This document shows positions 26,501 to 40,121 of a stretch of DNA of 64,000 nt, one piece after another (positions within the stretch are counted from its first letter, which is position 1; each line of letters starts with the position of its first letter). The stretch is from Hymenolepis diminuta. Lineage: Eukaryota > Platyhelminthes > Cestoda > Cyclophyllidea > Hymenolepididae. The DNA lies in contig CAADRB010000065.1 of assembly GCA_900708905.1 (NCBI GenBank), forward strand, positions 358,232 through 422,231, in the 5' to 3' direction. The translations under genes were made by a program, and so were the position numbers. Under the pieces are notes generated by a model. The model was not told the DNA's origin. It was given only the letters and a program-made list of their open reading frames with translations, and did no database searches.

Positions 26501-29420
26501 CATTCATTTAAAAGTAACCCCCGGATTACGCAATTAACTGAAAATTAATTGATTTATTACAAGTATTTGCTAAAATTTAAATCTCCCTAAGCAAAGCAAA
26601 GTAAATATGTAATATTTAGTTTGGATGACTGCTAATGACTTTATTCGATATGAGGAGACTATAAGAATTTGAGCCGAGAAATGAGGGGAATTCAAAATAA
26701 AACCCAAAAGCTTATTTAATAAGTTTCTTTTTATGGAAAATATTTACAATCGGATTTCCTTCTTCTAATAATAATAATAATAGTACGAGAAAATCTTTGC
26801 TATTCATTAAGCATAAAGGAGTTTTCTTAAGAAAAGAATTAATAGGAAGCTGCAATTCGCCTTGCACATTTAATGTGATGACCTTGATCGAGACAAAGGA
26901 AGTGGTCTTTTTGTGGGTACATACATTTGGCATTTTAATAGTGATAAATGAAATTTGTTTATTAATTACCTGGATTATTGAGCTTCCAATTAGTAGGAGT
27001 TTACCAACAATGAAATGGCAAAGAATTATGAAAAGTTTCGTCGCATTGATGTTGAATGGATGAATCCCATTATCTCCATAATATCTATCTAACGTCGTCG
27101 CTAATCACCGAAATTTAATTATCTTGTCCTCACAGTGACGTGTGAAATTGTTAGCCTTATTGTGACTCCAGGCTCTCTACAGACAAACATCATGTGTCCC
27201 CTAGGTGGCTCATCCTCATCGATTGGAAAAGCTAAGTGTATCTCAGACGGTAATTGCAGAGCCATCGGTGACTCAGCTATGTTTGTGAACCAGTTCTATC
27301 CACATTGTCCCTTCCTTTTCCTACAACCGTCCCGTCCAATTAAATCACACACACAATTACGCATGCTTCCGACAACAGTCTGAAACGTAGAATTTTAATT
27401 ATAAACTGACCTTTGTAGAGGATTTAACGATTATAAGACCACATAGTTGCTATTTCGCCAAATTTTTTTTTTACAATGTTATCAATCAAATAATAATTTT
27501 TTATAAATAGAAAATCTATGAGGTTGACATTGAGCTAATTGCAGTTATTACAAATTAAAAACAAAGGTGAAGAGTTTAAAGAGTTCTTAAGGGCTCACCA
27601 AAATTATTCTCGAATAATGTAATAATTTAAGGGTTTTCATAAAAAATTATTTTTACGTTAAAATGTTTGTATAAATGGAGTGCAATCGCTGCATTTCACT
27701 CCGCATTGACTAAAGCTTATCTGAGTCATATCGATTATTGATTATTGATTTTCCTTTGTCTTCCCCTTTCGGTGACTCAGATAATTTGGCTATGTTATTT
27801 ACACTCTCTGGTTTTTACCTACTCGATGCAAACGCCTGGTTCTCATCCTCTCCTCCCGTTCTTTGTTCTTTCCTCTCTTGGCTTCTCTTGAATTTTCACT
27901 GCTATTGCACGATATTCAATGCACTAAGCACTTCGCACTCTCATTTGAAAGGTGCGGTGGTTTATTGTCAGTAGTTAAGGCATCGCAAATAGGTGGTCAT
28001 ATAGAATATACCTGTAGCTCCAATGCATTGGAATTGGTTGATTTCAGTTATTTTGTGCCGCGTTAAAACAACAATGTCAACAAGCCGCTTCCTTCCTTTG
28101 TTAATAAAATACAATTGTTTGTGTAAAATTTGGAGTATGAAAATAATTAAAGGGGATTATTAGCTAGTAATAAAGCGCAAATCATTCCTAGGGAAGGAAA
28201 AAGGAATGAAGGGAAAAGTTGTGGAAATATTCAAAACCTGAGAATCGATTCTATTCAAAGAATTTCAATCGAAAATATGCGATTCTGATTTCTTTTTGAG
28301 TTCAATCATGGCTGTTTGAAACCTTGAAGACCAGGATATAATGCAGTAAACAATAAATATTTTGCAAAAAATTGGACAGAATTGCAAAATGAGAATTTAA
28401 ATGGGAAAAATTTTCATGGCGTTCTATTTCTACTCGACCAGCACTCATTTTAAATCCTTGTCGGACTATCCTGGGGTTAGACGCGGTGGCAATAGCCAAC
28501 TACGCTTTTGAATAGCATAGTGGCAGCAAAAACCTCTACCGAGTCAGAAGTTGCAAGGTCGAGGCCTGTCTGTACATATCCAATGATTAGAATACCTTAT
28601 CGCTGTTGTCCGTGTAGGTCGGAAGGGAGTGTGCAAGGTGAGATTCTCATCCACAGTTAATTCAGAAAGTCTTCTCTTTGTATGAGATGAGCAGTGGCAG
28701 CTTAGTATTTAGGCTCTAATACTAATCTTCCCTTGAAATTGACATCCTTAATGTTTGCATTACATTTTTTAATCATTACTTTTACATAAAGTCTAAAACA
28801 AAAGTAGAGAAGAGAAAAATTTGAGAGTTGCCTAATTTGACAATGTTCCAGGGATAAATGGTCCCTATTAGAAGCCCGTTCTTACCCACTTTAAGAACTG
28901 GGCGGCTGGGGAAAAAATTCCTCTTTTGCTCACAAAAATACATGATTTTATCTTTTTAAAGACATGGTACTTGAACATGATACATTTTGGCATTCTACTA
29001 GGAAATTGCCAGAAAATCCGTTCATTTTCCTATCGGAGATTAAGTAGATGGAAATATTTTGGGAAAAAACTAGCACAATATATGTGATAATTCCCAAAAT
29101 AAATATTTGGCATTAGGGGGATACATAAACTGAAAGAGTTTAATGACTTCCCTAATGTGACTACTACAATCTAACACTACTGGAAACTACAGAAACATTT
29201 TTGTAGAAGAGAGACTACAGCTAACCTCAGCAGCCTCCAAAATGATTAGAAAGCGTCGTCGTATTTTCCCTAATTTTGGTTCAAATAAAAAGCGAACTCC
29301 ATGATCAAATCATCCTCGTTCATACATATGAGGTGTTAAAGTTACGCACCCATAAAGAAAAAGTCAGTATTTTTAATAAAAAGCTCAGTTAATTAGCTAA
29401 CACATATACATATATGTATA

Positions 29421-30744
29421 GAGAGGGTGCATAAGGCGTCTGAGGGCACATCACACATTTAGGCAGATCAGAAAATGAAATTGTCAACGTTTAAAACTTA
29501 AAATTTATTGTAAATCAACAAATATACATAATATTAACCTTGGGCTTTATTCTATATCGGCTTCGGCTTCTATCATCGACTCAATTGGAGTGCGAAAACG
29601 ACTGGAAGCTTTAATCAGTTCAGGTGGTCTTTATTGATGCTGTGCTCCATTGTTCGGGCTATTGCTTCCATCAAAGAGGAGGATTTGGTGATATGGGGAT
29701 GCTTATTTATTTCCTTTTCATCCACGTCCCGCTCCATATGTAATGATCCAAAGAATTAAGATCTGGTGAGTTAGGAGGCGGGCATAAGTTAGGTGTGAGA
29801 TGATGGTGAAAATTCTCGGCTTATCCATCCAATCGTGAGTTTTGAGAGTTTAGTGGGATGGAGGCTAATCTTGTTGGAAGACATGTGTGAGGAGGATGGG
29901 GATATTGCGTTGGCTACGCTGTCTATCCAAGGCGGCTTAAGAACAATGGTTTGAGGAGCCTCGACATTGGCATCTGCATCTTCTTCAGCCCTGTGGAAAA
30001 AATGTTGGAGTCACGATGTGACCCTCCCACACCTCTAACAACAGCAACACCGAAAACCATCACTCTTGGTGGAAACTTCGTGCACATTGCATAACGCTTG
30101 AAAATTTAATGGGGTCCGCCCTCCACCACATAGCCAATCGCCTATCATTTCTTGAATTGATTTGAAGTGTTTTTTTGGTCGGAGAAGGACCACAGACACT
30201 CCTGTTCTTCTGGGCGCTTCAATTTATTCAAGAGTCATTTTACACACATTATTTTTGCCCACATAAACTGACCTGGCCTAAGAACCTATGATTCGTGTCT
30301 GAGGTCTTGATGAACAAGATTCCTTATTGTTCCTTCAGACACTTGAAGATTTTTAGCAAGATGTGGCGCACTGATTTAGCAGGATTTTCCTCCACCATGC
30401 CATGTCATGTCATGCACTTTTCAGACAAACTCGGGTGTTGTGAATGAGTCAGTAGAGCGTTGACAATAATCTTTTCCCTTGCTGGTGGCCACCAACTCAT
30501 CCCCATTGTTTTATTCAGTAGCTCCTTTCTAACTTTGCAAATGAAAGATGTGGTAACTTTTGGAAATCATACAATTTCTAAATTCTTATCTTTCGCTTTT
30601 ATAGACACTTTTACAGCGTGTCTTTTCATTTTATTAATTATAATAGTATCTGCCATGAGATCTTGTGGTATAAAAATACATAAATTATTATGGGGTCAGT
30701 TTGTTGCAAAAATATAAGTAATCTTAGATACCTTTCGCACCCCG
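29421..30744 (-). mobile_element. Inactive mariner-type transposon with terminal inverted repeats
   Basis: A 1324-bp element flanked by TA at 29419-29420 and 30745-30746. Its ends form imperfect inverted repeats: GGGTGCATAAGGCGTCTGAG near 29426-29445, and the reverse complement of 30721-30743 reading GGGGTGCGAAAGGTATCTAAG. The minus strand carries a broken transposase: a start-like ATGGGGATGAGT near 30505, a KFPPRVMVFG-like block, VFQQD (second catalytic Asp) followed at once by a stop, then WMD, and a PNSPDLNSLDHY block (the SPDLNPLDYYVW motif of mariner transposases, third catalytic Asp). Many stops and frameshifts show that it cannot encode a working enzyme. Element size, TA target and motifs fit mariner rather than Tc1. 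Confidence 0.85.
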
Positions 30745-33700
30745 TATTTAAGGGAGACCAGACTAAAGCGCGTATTTTGGTTCTCAAACAAAAAAGACTC
30801 TTTTCAATGATAAGGATTGAAATAAAAAATTAATTTTAGTTTTCATTCCGCCCTTTTTAAGAATATTCCGCTAAATTTAATCGTTAAATTCAATTTTTAA
30901 GCAATACATCCTACTGTCAAAATATAAGTAGTGTGATATGATAAGTTGGCAGTAAGTTGCGCGTACTTAAAATAACTAAACATACTTCAAGCCAATTACA
31001 AATCAACTAAGTAAATACAATAATTCTCAGTTATTTTCGACTGAACATAAAAAATTCTATTTATAAATCTAAGTTTGAGTATCGCGTTTCGTTAAGGAGG
31101 TTAACTGAAAAAACTACATATCAAATTTACACTTTCAGCCTGCATTCCTCCCCACTTGTCAAGACAAAACAGCCGATGTGGTTAAAAATATCGAACCACT
31201 TTTATTGACTAACCAATCGCAGGCTCTAAAGAACCAATTAATCTTATTACTCGGAGACTATCAACCATTCTTTTAATAGCTACTAAGATTCGAACAAAAC
31301 ATGAAGAATAGCTGGAAAATATTTGCAATGATCCAGAATGCTGATATCCCCGCCAGAAGAGGGAAAAACCAAGTTTTCTTTGCAATAGCAAAAGCCTAAT
31401 ACCATTCAATGATTATTCGAATGCGCGGGGTGCATAAAAATTCGGTTAGTTCATATAAATAATATAAAGGATAAACGTTATTAATGAAATGGCTAAAAAC
31501 TTAAAATGATATAATGGTCTCGTCAAAGGAAAAAATTATATTAATTTTCATGATAATTTTTTTTCTTCTTGATATTATTTAAGGTAGAATTCAATAATTG
31601 GATAGAGTTTTGAATATTATAATAATATGTTCATCCGATATCAAGAATTGGAGGTTACATCAAATACTAATCAGGAATCGATTAAGATGAAATCTTCTTA
31701 AATCACTTGCAAAAACTCTTCGATATCATTTACGTTGATAAAAAATTAGAAGAAATCCTGATCGGGCGTCATCTGTTGATATGACCAATAGGCCCTTTTT
31801 CCACTGTGTATTCACGAAGTAAGGAATAAAGACACACAAAGTCTTGTGGAAATACAAGTGCCAGGACAGAAAATTTTACTTTTAATCGCCTTTCATCAGC
31901 AAGTTTCAATTATAAGGCGAATTTGGGTATATTGCATTAAATTTGGAGTTAGGAATAGCCATTAGAGATTGACATGTTATGCGACCTTTTTCGATCTTAC
32001 ACAAAGATGGTTGTCCTTCAGTCCCCAAGATATAAATTTTTCAAACGTTTGTAATTAGAAGGATTTGCGATATTAGTAGGAATCTTTTCAGATACCTAGT
32101 CTGCTTACCTCACCATCGTCATAGGTATTCACGAGTGTCATTCGTCTGCATGCAAGATATTGGCTTTCAGTAATTAATCAACACAGTTAATGCAATACCG
32201 ACATGTTTTTCGGGAAGTTTTCCAATAGATTTCGATAAGAAATAGACTAATTGCCACTATATGATATATTCATTATTCCTAAAAAAGCTTTCGATCCAAA
32301 CGCGTTGCTTTAAGACTTGTCCGTAGTTTTCCAAGTCTTAATGATGGTAACTGAACAGTTGACTTCTTCAGAACCATAGGCTGTTTAATATGGTGGTAGA
32401 ATATAAGCAGTTCTTGTGTAGTGTTCGAAATAATTCAGAGAGTTCTCTACCCTGGGAAAGGAGCTCCCTAATGTAAATGAATCTGAGCCCCACTTTGCTA
32501 ATACAGCTACTTATTGTTAACTGATAATGTAAAAAAATGAAATTCTGAGAGAGCTAGGTCCACCCCAGAACGATTTATCAACCAGTTCAGTTTACCCAAA
32601 GTTAGGGATCAGACGACTGAATGTGTGTCACGCAGATACTAGTATGGGATTGCGTTTTTTTTGAGAGGGAAGGGGAGGGGATTATTTGTCAAAAAGTATC
32701 AAAGTTCGGTTAATGAGTCTAATATGAGTTAAGAAATAGAACTGGCGAATAGTGAAACTGAGTGGTTATCGTTATTTTCTGACGATTTGCTATTTATTTG
32801 ATATTCCTCAATTAGGGTCTCAATTTATTTAGGAAATTTAATTCAATTATTTTATTTAAAAGAAGAAAATTCCAGGAGCTCTTTTCCCTCACAAATGTTA
32901 AGCGAATAAAATAATTCTTTTAATAAATGGAAATTCATAATAATGCAATAGAGTAACCTTTATTACGCATTTCTAAAAATCAGAGCTCGGGAGATCGATT
33001 CCCATCCGCCCACATCCAGTTAAAGGAACGACCAAACACATTGATAGATAAAAATCAGTGAGAGAGTTGCTACAATGCCTATTTCTGATCAAAGTAGAGT
33101 AATACCTGCGCGTTCTGACCCCAAGTTCAACTCTACCTCATTGTATTGCTCACATTCTGACTCATGCCTAACTGTCAGTTTGTGCTTTTAATGGGTGCCT
33201 ATCGACGAACTGCAAACGCACAACCACACAACCTTCATATCGTGCCTATATTCGCATTATTTGGCACAATTTGAGTTGTCTCCGATCAGTGCTGACGCCT
33301 TCCCTCTCACAAATTATCTTCTCTTCTTTATCCTTACGCTTTCTCCATTTGAGGGGATATCTAGCATAATTTGGTCAGGCTTTTAAAGTAGTTTCATTAA
33401 CGGGATTAAGGCTAATCGAATGACTCCTGATTACTTTTGCTCTGCTTAAGAAGAAAAGGGATACTCTCCTCATACAATGCAGTGCTATTGCTCGTCATAA
33501 CTATTTAGATGCAAGAAAATTAAAAAAATTTATTGCAAATTTGAATAGTTACTTTTCGTATAGGAAAGATAAAACAACTCAACGAGCTTAAATATTATCT
33601 TCCTTAATTACAACTCAAACAATAGTGTGTGCCTTTGTTTAAATTATTTGCGTTCCAACGTTCTCTTGACAACACTTCTTAAATTTAATATCCCATATGA

Positions 33701-35359
33701 CATCTTGTTGCCATGGTCTACTTAACAATGAAAACAGTCCAACTGGCTCAATTATCTTTTATTTCAGATCAATTTGAATTTCCAGCTTAAGCAAAGTAAT
33801 AAGTAATACATATAGATGGATTTCCATGACATGTCGGTACACCGATAAATGCCACTGAGATTATTATAAGTACTCTTTTGCTTAAGGAAACATAAAGAAC
33901 GATTCCAAAGCACGTAACTCTAGAGCACATATATACTAAATTTATCCGATCAAGCAATTTAAAGAAGAAAGATATACCGAAATTGCTTGGTTAACCGAGA
34001 AATTTATTTGAATGGTCAACACCGAATATGAAGGGGGAGGGGAGGGACATGAGCTCATTAAGAAACCTTACGAAAGCTCCACTATTTGAAAGAGTACAAA
34101 AACGGTCAAACTGACAAATTCAGTTTTCAGAATTTTCTTCTTCTTATTGGCTTAATGCACATTCATTTAAATGCTTAAATAAAGAATAATTCTCCCATTG
34201 AATTTTCAGAGGTTGTTTATGATTGACTGTTTTCAGAGTCCGGGTTAAAGTTTTTCAGACGGCTTGGTGAGTGAAGGAAGACTTTCAATAAACAAGATCT
34301 TACCTAAATACCTACACATACCTTTCTATCATAACTTCGGGGAAGTCTCAAATGATCTTCCATAAACAATCCCACTCTTCCCTCTTTTCAATCTCTTAGT
34401 CATATACATCTAGTGGCCCAAAGATTTAGTCCCCTACAGACCACTCTCCAGCACTTGTTATTGAAACCTCTATTGTTTTTATTGTGTTTTGCTGTTTTGC
34501 TATTATTAAAATTTCCAATTTTTTGCTTTGTTAGCGATAATAATAAGTTGCTAAAAAGACAAGCAGTCATTTTCTTGCCTGCACCCTCACCTGACTTGCG
34601 TTCGGAAAAGGTTCACTTACTAAGGTTTGGGGTTTGGGTAAAAAAGAAAGGTAGAATCGGCTTTCAGGGAAAATTATCTTCTAGTTTCTATTAATTTTCA
34701 TTGCAAGAGTAGAATTAAGGTGAAGTTGTCAATGACAAGGTATTATTGAGATTACGGGGATCAAATGTAAGACAAGCTGGAGTGGAAGAGACTTTGAAGC
34801 TCAAAGTTTGTATTTGAATCAACACAGCAGGAGCACGTATCTAGACTGATACTTTGCATACTGGGGTTACGTTAGCTGAGTAAAAATTTAATACAGCTGG
34901 AAACAGTTCGTTTCAACTGACATTTCAATACTACAACTCCGATCCTACAGGGACAGTCGACAAAATCCGGAGTCTACTGAATATTGAAAATAGTATACCC
35001 TTTACACTATTATTTAAAGACTATAAATAATTCCACATGCTGATATATAAACAGCTTGTTTCACTGGAGATAACCGTCATATAAATCTCCAGTCTTTGTA
35101 ACGGCAACAGGTTGCTTTCTTATGCTGATCGATAAAATAGCATTTCGACAAGTTTTCAGTATCCATTACCATCAATTTACCACAAAGTGACACCCATCAA
35201 GTTTGAAATTTAATAAAAATTACGCATTCTGTTTAACAATATATTATCGATATAGCTTGTATTTGTACTCTGTAGGAATCTAGGCAAGAGAGAGAAGATT
35301 TGAGAATGCTTATTTGTACAAAATAAGAGGCAGGATCAAGGAAAAACCATCATTATGGT
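30745..35359. other. Gene-free interval
   Basis: No coding exon or RNA gene supported. A few 60-90-codon frames (30460-30717, 33195-33386, 34413-34694, all plus) are hydrophobic or low-complexity and show no splice-linked continuation. Two G-rich patches (GGGAGGGGAGGG near 34037 and GAGGGAAGGGGAGGGG near 32667) are the only notable composition. Confidence 0.5.
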
Positions 35360-38300
35360 TTAGAATTGTTCTTTTGATAAGGAATAGTTTCTCAAACGAT
35401 TTTTTCGCCTTTCAGCTCTTGCTAGAGAGGCTTCAGTGTCTTTCCGAATTTCTCTCACTAAACTTCGAACACGACGTGCTAACACTGGAACTGGGATACC
35501 TTTTTCCATTGAAGGAGAGGGCACTGGAGGAGAGTGAACTGGAGTAGGAGAAAAAATTCGGCTGTTGTTTTGAGGAACATCTTGAGAGGAAACTGACGAT
35601 CCATGGGCTGAGTTGCATGATAATGATGGAGCACTGCCGTTCATTAGCGAGTTTCGAGATAGACTAGAATGACCACAGATTGGGTTTCGGACTTGGTCTG
35701 CAATAAAATAAATATTTATATTTTTGTAAAGGTTAAATAAAATATGCAGTATCTGAAAGTGAATGCAGTTGTGCCCTAAATATTACTTTACTATTTGATA
35801 GACTAAAAGGAAAGTGGTAAGTTATTTTGTCGAGGAAAAGAAATATGGTGCTACTTCAACACTATTACAGTGAAAGGTCCTGACATGTCAAATTGTCCGC
35901 GGTTCATGGGTTGGTCCACCACATCAGAAGTAAAGCCATTTACTGTTAGTAATTGTCTCACATTTCTGCAGCCAACTACAGGGCAGTGAAATAACTAAGT
36001 CTGATGAAAATCAAAAATTTATGTCACCTCTCTTCTCTTTTTGAATAAGAGCTAGAAATAATCCATCAATATCATTGGATACTTTGATAATATCTATATC
36101 TATTAGTTAGAAATGTCAACGTAGGCTTAATAAATTCAAAAAATAAGTATCGCGTCAGAGATATCAAAAATAAAAAACACACTATTAACTTTAAAAAAAG
36201 AGAGAATATTAGGAAGTCTAAGCGATTAGTTTCGTTGCACTCGAGAGAAATTCGCTAACTTCCTCTCCTATGCACCGGATTATCGAGTATTGGACTCCCA
36301 TGCTCAAACCTGGATACGTAAGACCACCCGTGCAATTATTGGCTAGCAGAGCAGCCAATCATTTATCACCTATACAAGGCTACATAAGTAAATTTATTTT
36401 GTCGATGGAACACAACCATCGATCGAACTATGAGTCTTCTTTTTTCCTCTTCCTTGAGTCTGAGTAGTTGTAATTTTAATAAAGGGTTACTAAGAAGTTA
36501 TGGAAGTGAAAAATGCCAGAAAGGGTAAAATTCAAAAGATTAGGAAATCAAATATCTTACTTTCTTGTGAACGCATTCGACGAAGTTCACTTTCTAGATG
36601 ATTAATAACTTCCTCCTGATCCCGAACGGTTTTCTCCAATTGAAGACGTCTTTCTTTCTGGAACTAAAATTAGCATAATGGAATTTCTTTTAACTCTATT
36701 AAATTTACGTTAATTCATATAGAAAAAAGGATCTACAAGATTTGGAAAATATTGCAAACAAAGTTTGTCATTTCTAATTTGTAGCCTTTGAGAAACCAAG
36801 ATGCTAAGATAAACTAATTTCAAAATTTTATTTTGAAAATGAGTACAAGCTCAACAAGCTTTGAGATCAAAGTGGCTATTTAGTAAATTAACTAGTTTTC
36901 ATTTTACGATATGGACAAATTAAATAGCGGAAGAAAGTGGAATTGACAATAGACAACAAATGAATTACATCGACTTAATTAATGCAGTATTGTGGGGTTC
37001 ACAACGCTAGTAAGGCCGACTGAATCACACGCGATAGAATTTTCTGGAAAGTGCGGTATGTAACCGGTGGCGTAGAGAACAAGAGCGGCCGTGTGTGCAG
37101 AGATCTCCTCAGCCAATCAGCAATCAAGATCTCTGGAGCCTAGCATGGCTTTGTATTTAATGACTAAGCTTTGACAACACACCTACAAGGAAGTGGGCAA
37201 TAAGCCTTCTCCACTCAACACATTGCTTGTTCTTGCTACTTTGAGCATAGCCTAGCTAATTTTGGAAGCAAATTGATAATGGGGGACTCTGCTAGAGGCT
37301 ATTCGGGCTGCTTAGGGGGTTCACTTAGATGTAGCACAAAGACTTCTTGGTGTAGCACCAGTTACAGTATTGCTCCATTGCTAATGAATTTGCAGTTCCA
37401 CGGTTTTAAGCCTAATACTCTCAAAATACTTCACCTTACCTAAAACCCGAAAAATTTTTTCTAAAATTTCTAAATTAATTTGCTCCATTAAAGTCATCCT
37501 AATCGTGTTTGTTTAAAAACTGAAATCCCAGAAGATAAAATGTGAATATTTTAGATCACAAGTCGTCATGTTTTGATGTATTTAATAATTAATTATATTA
37601 TAAAAATTAAAAGCAAAAATTTTAAGTAGAATGAAATTATTAAATATTTAATTCTATTCAGATGATTTAATCTAATTCTGAAGAGCATCATCGAGACATT
37701 CCATTATGGAAATATATTCCTGAGATTCATTCTTTCCTATTGCATTTTATTTAATATAATTCTTTTTAAAAACGCTTTATATTACATTGAATTTCACAAG
37801 TTTTCTTCTGTTTAGGAATTAGAGATTTTAAAGTAAAGCTTACAACGGGTGCAACTCTTGGTTTCATTGGACCTCGAGGTGGAGCCGAAGATGATGAAAT
37901 CAATGAAACTCGGCTTCCTACAGAAATTTGGAAAATAATTGAAAGAAATTTAAATTCATTTTGATAATAGTCCTTCATTCAGGTAGCTCATTCCTTAATT
38001 GGGAGTTTTGGCAAATATAAAAAGCAAAATTTAATTGAAATAGTAATTTAGCCTATCAGATTTTAAAAAAACGTAATTGTGACACAATAATTAGAACTTA
38101 AAACTCGCAAACATTCAATTTTACCTTAATATTATATTTTAGTTTAAAAAATTCATTTTAAATTCAACATAACCACTTAAAAGCAACATAATGAGTGATT
38201 ACTTCCGTAATTGAAAGTGGTCTATTTTCAATAAAATTGACAATAAATTTTATTTTTTAATACAATTATTGCATTTCTAATAAGTTTTATTACTTTGTAC

Positions 38301-40121
38301 CCTTCTTAACGAATTTATTGTTATTTCAGTCATAATCACTTTCGTAACTCTAGAAGAATTTGACTTTTGTGGAATAGTCATCTTAGGAACCACATTGATT
38401 GGGCTGGATTTAGAAAGGCGATTTCACTGATGACCGGCGATAGCAATTTACGGTCCGTCATTTCGGTATCGGATGCACTTATGAAGAAATTAGTTAGCAA
38501 TTTAGGTTGGCTTTATAAATAGAGTATACTTTAAGCAAATAGAAGTGAACTCAGCTTATAGTTAAGACGATGTTAACTAGATTTGTATTTTGGACAGTGG
38601 AAGAAAAAGATTCATTTGAAGAAATATGACCAATTACACAACCTTATCAAGTGGCTCAAATGCTCTGGAGGCTGCCAACACGAAATCAGTAAGAAAACAA
38701 GATATGAAATCTCAAAATATGAACTTTAGAATGACAAAATAGAAGTGGGAAGTATAAACTTGAAATTAAGATCGAGTTTTACAGGAGTCATTCGATGCCC
38801 AGAAAAAATTTTCTACTTCCAGCCGATCCCTTTTCTTTAAACCCCATTGAATTGCTTTTCGTTCCAACCTTTCAGATATTTTTTCACGATAAATTGTAAT
38901 TCTTTACCTTCAAGTGAGTCAACAAGATATTAATGGTTTCAAGTAACATTTTAATTAGCAAATTAGTGAAATTAAATTTAATGAAACGGACCTCTCAATG
39001 GTCGCTGGGATGCAGGCAGGGCAGAATTTTCCGACTGTGTTTCTCGAGACGAAATGCGTTTAACTCGACAAAGCATTGGAATCACCTCGAAACGTTCACT
39101 TGGTGTCCGCTGAAGCCAAAAGTCGTTACGCGTCTATGAAAAAAACACAAAAATACATTTACGAAGTAAAACGATTTTAGCTAATATGCTTTGGCAAATT
39201 AATGTCACTAAAGAAATGCACTTAAATGAAAGCAACATTAAGGAATAAACACACTAAATAAAAATATCTTTTGTTTTTAAATCGTTTTTCAAACTATTAT
39301 GGGGTTCACAACCCTAACAAGGTTGATTGAATCACGTGCGCTCGAACTTTCCGGGAAGTGCGGTATGTAACCGGTCGCGTTGAGAACAAGCGCGGCCGTG
39401 GGTGCAGAGACCTCCCCAACCAATCAGCTATCAGGATTCCTGGAGCCTAGCGTGTTTCTGTATTTAATGACTAAGCTTTTGACTCACAATAACAACGAAG
39501 TGGTCAAGAAACCCTCCCCGCTCAACATCTTTCTTGTTCTTACCACTTTGGGCGTAGTCTAAGTAATTTGGGGGCAAACTAATAATAGAGGACTCTGCTA
39601 GAGGCTAATCGGACTGCTTAGGAGGATCACTTAGGTGTAGCAAAAAGACTTCTTGGTGTAGCATTCACTACACTATAAATAATTATTACTAAACAGATAT
39701 TTATTTTATGGTTTCATCAATCCCAATTTAATAAATATTTAAGCGAGATATAGTAAAAATTCAACACAGCTGATAATTTAAAAGTTATTCAATTATTTAT
39801 ATTTTAAAATTGAGAATAATGTTAAATTTCGCATTGCGTATCAAATGCTAATTAGACTTTTGTAAAATGATCTTAAATTTTTCGTTTTTGAAAAAATATA
39901 AATAGCATTCAATCACCATAATATAATCAAGAAATAAAATATAATGAAAGAATAATTAAAAATTTTGTAAAATATTTTAAATCTACTTTTCAAACTTACC
40001 TGACCGTAGGGAGCAACTACTTGATCAATCATTCGTGCTTCAGAAGCTACCGGCTTAAGTAGGCCAGTGTAGTTTCCTGCTGTTTGGTCCGTTGTGAAAC
40101 TACTCTCTGAGCATTCCTCTC
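35360..40121 (-). CDS. Unidentified Ser/Pro-rich coiled-coil protein, 3' five exons
   Basis: Five exons can be chained with matching phases and canonical splice sites: 40000-40121, 38992-39133, 37844-37917, 36561-36657 and 35360-35697 (about 257 codons, ending at a stop at 35360-35362). The first needs one nucleotide from an upstream exon that I could not find. The protein reads GLLKPVASEARMIDQVVAPY, then DFWLQRTPSERFEVIPMLCRVKR, a Ser/Pro/Arg segment, a short coiled coil (RLQLEKTVRDQEEVINHLES) encoded by one exon, a Ser-rich region with SPTPVHSPPVPSPS (possible SH3/WW ligand), and a basic helical end (RRVRSLVREIRKDTEASLAR). I do not recognise the family; a cytoskeletal or centrosomal scaffold is a guess. 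An alternative donor near 35378 could add a further exon. Its introns host repeats, including two LTR-like elements antisense to the gene. Confidence 0.62.
36236..36474 (+). repeat. Dispersed repeat family R4, copy 1
   Basis: This intronic segment aligns with the reverse complement of 44931-45180: TACGTAAGACCACCCGTGCAATT against TGTGTAAGACCACTTGAGGAAGA, ATTATTGGCTAGCAGAGCAGCCAATCATTTATCAC against ATTATTGGCTATCAAGGCAGCCAATCATTTGTCAC, and TTGAGTCTGAGTAG against TCTGAGTCTGGGTAG. Both contain the internal palindrome ATTGGCT...AGCCAAT. Confidence 0.65.
36991..37366 (+). mobile_element. 376-bp LTR-like element, copy A
   Basis: The element begins TGTGGGGTTCACAAC, ends ...GTAGCACCAGTTACA, and is flanked by perfect 4-bp duplications GTAT (36987-36990 and 37367-37370). 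Copies B and C have the same length to within one base. All three carry CCAATCAG followed about 40 bp later by a TATTTAATGACTAAG block, a CCAAT-box/TATA-like arrangement typical of an LTR U3 promoter. There is no coding region or internal domain. It lies within an intron of the coiled-coil gene, antisense to it. A solo LTR or the LTR of a TRIM-type element are the likeliest explanations. Confidence 0.8.
39298..39672 (+). mobile_element. 375-bp LTR-like element, copy B
   Basis: Starts TATGGGGTTCACAAC, ends CATTCACTACA, and is flanked by 4-bp duplications CTAT (39294-39297 and 39673-39676). It is highly similar to copy A: CCGGGAAGTGCGGTATGTAACCGGT, CCAACCAATCAG, GTATTTAATGACTAAGC, GAGGACTCTGCTAGAGGCTAAT, AGACTTCTTGGTGTAGCA. 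The second base of the terminal TG is A here. It is intronic in the coiled-coil gene, in the same orientation as copy A. Confidence 0.8.

Larger units (their letters stand above)
16232..29420. other. Thirteen-kilobase interval with no supported gene
   Basis: No exon chain or RNA gene can be supported on either strand. Open frames here are short, hydrophobic or low-complexity, and none continues across splice signals into a convincing protein. Visible non-coding features are a CA microsatellite near 16734-16752, an AT microsatellite at 23547-23566, pyrimidine-rich patches near 16630-16870 and 27740-27960, and one copy of repeat R2 near 22475-22655. It may be intergenic or part of a very long intron. 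Confidence 0.5.
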
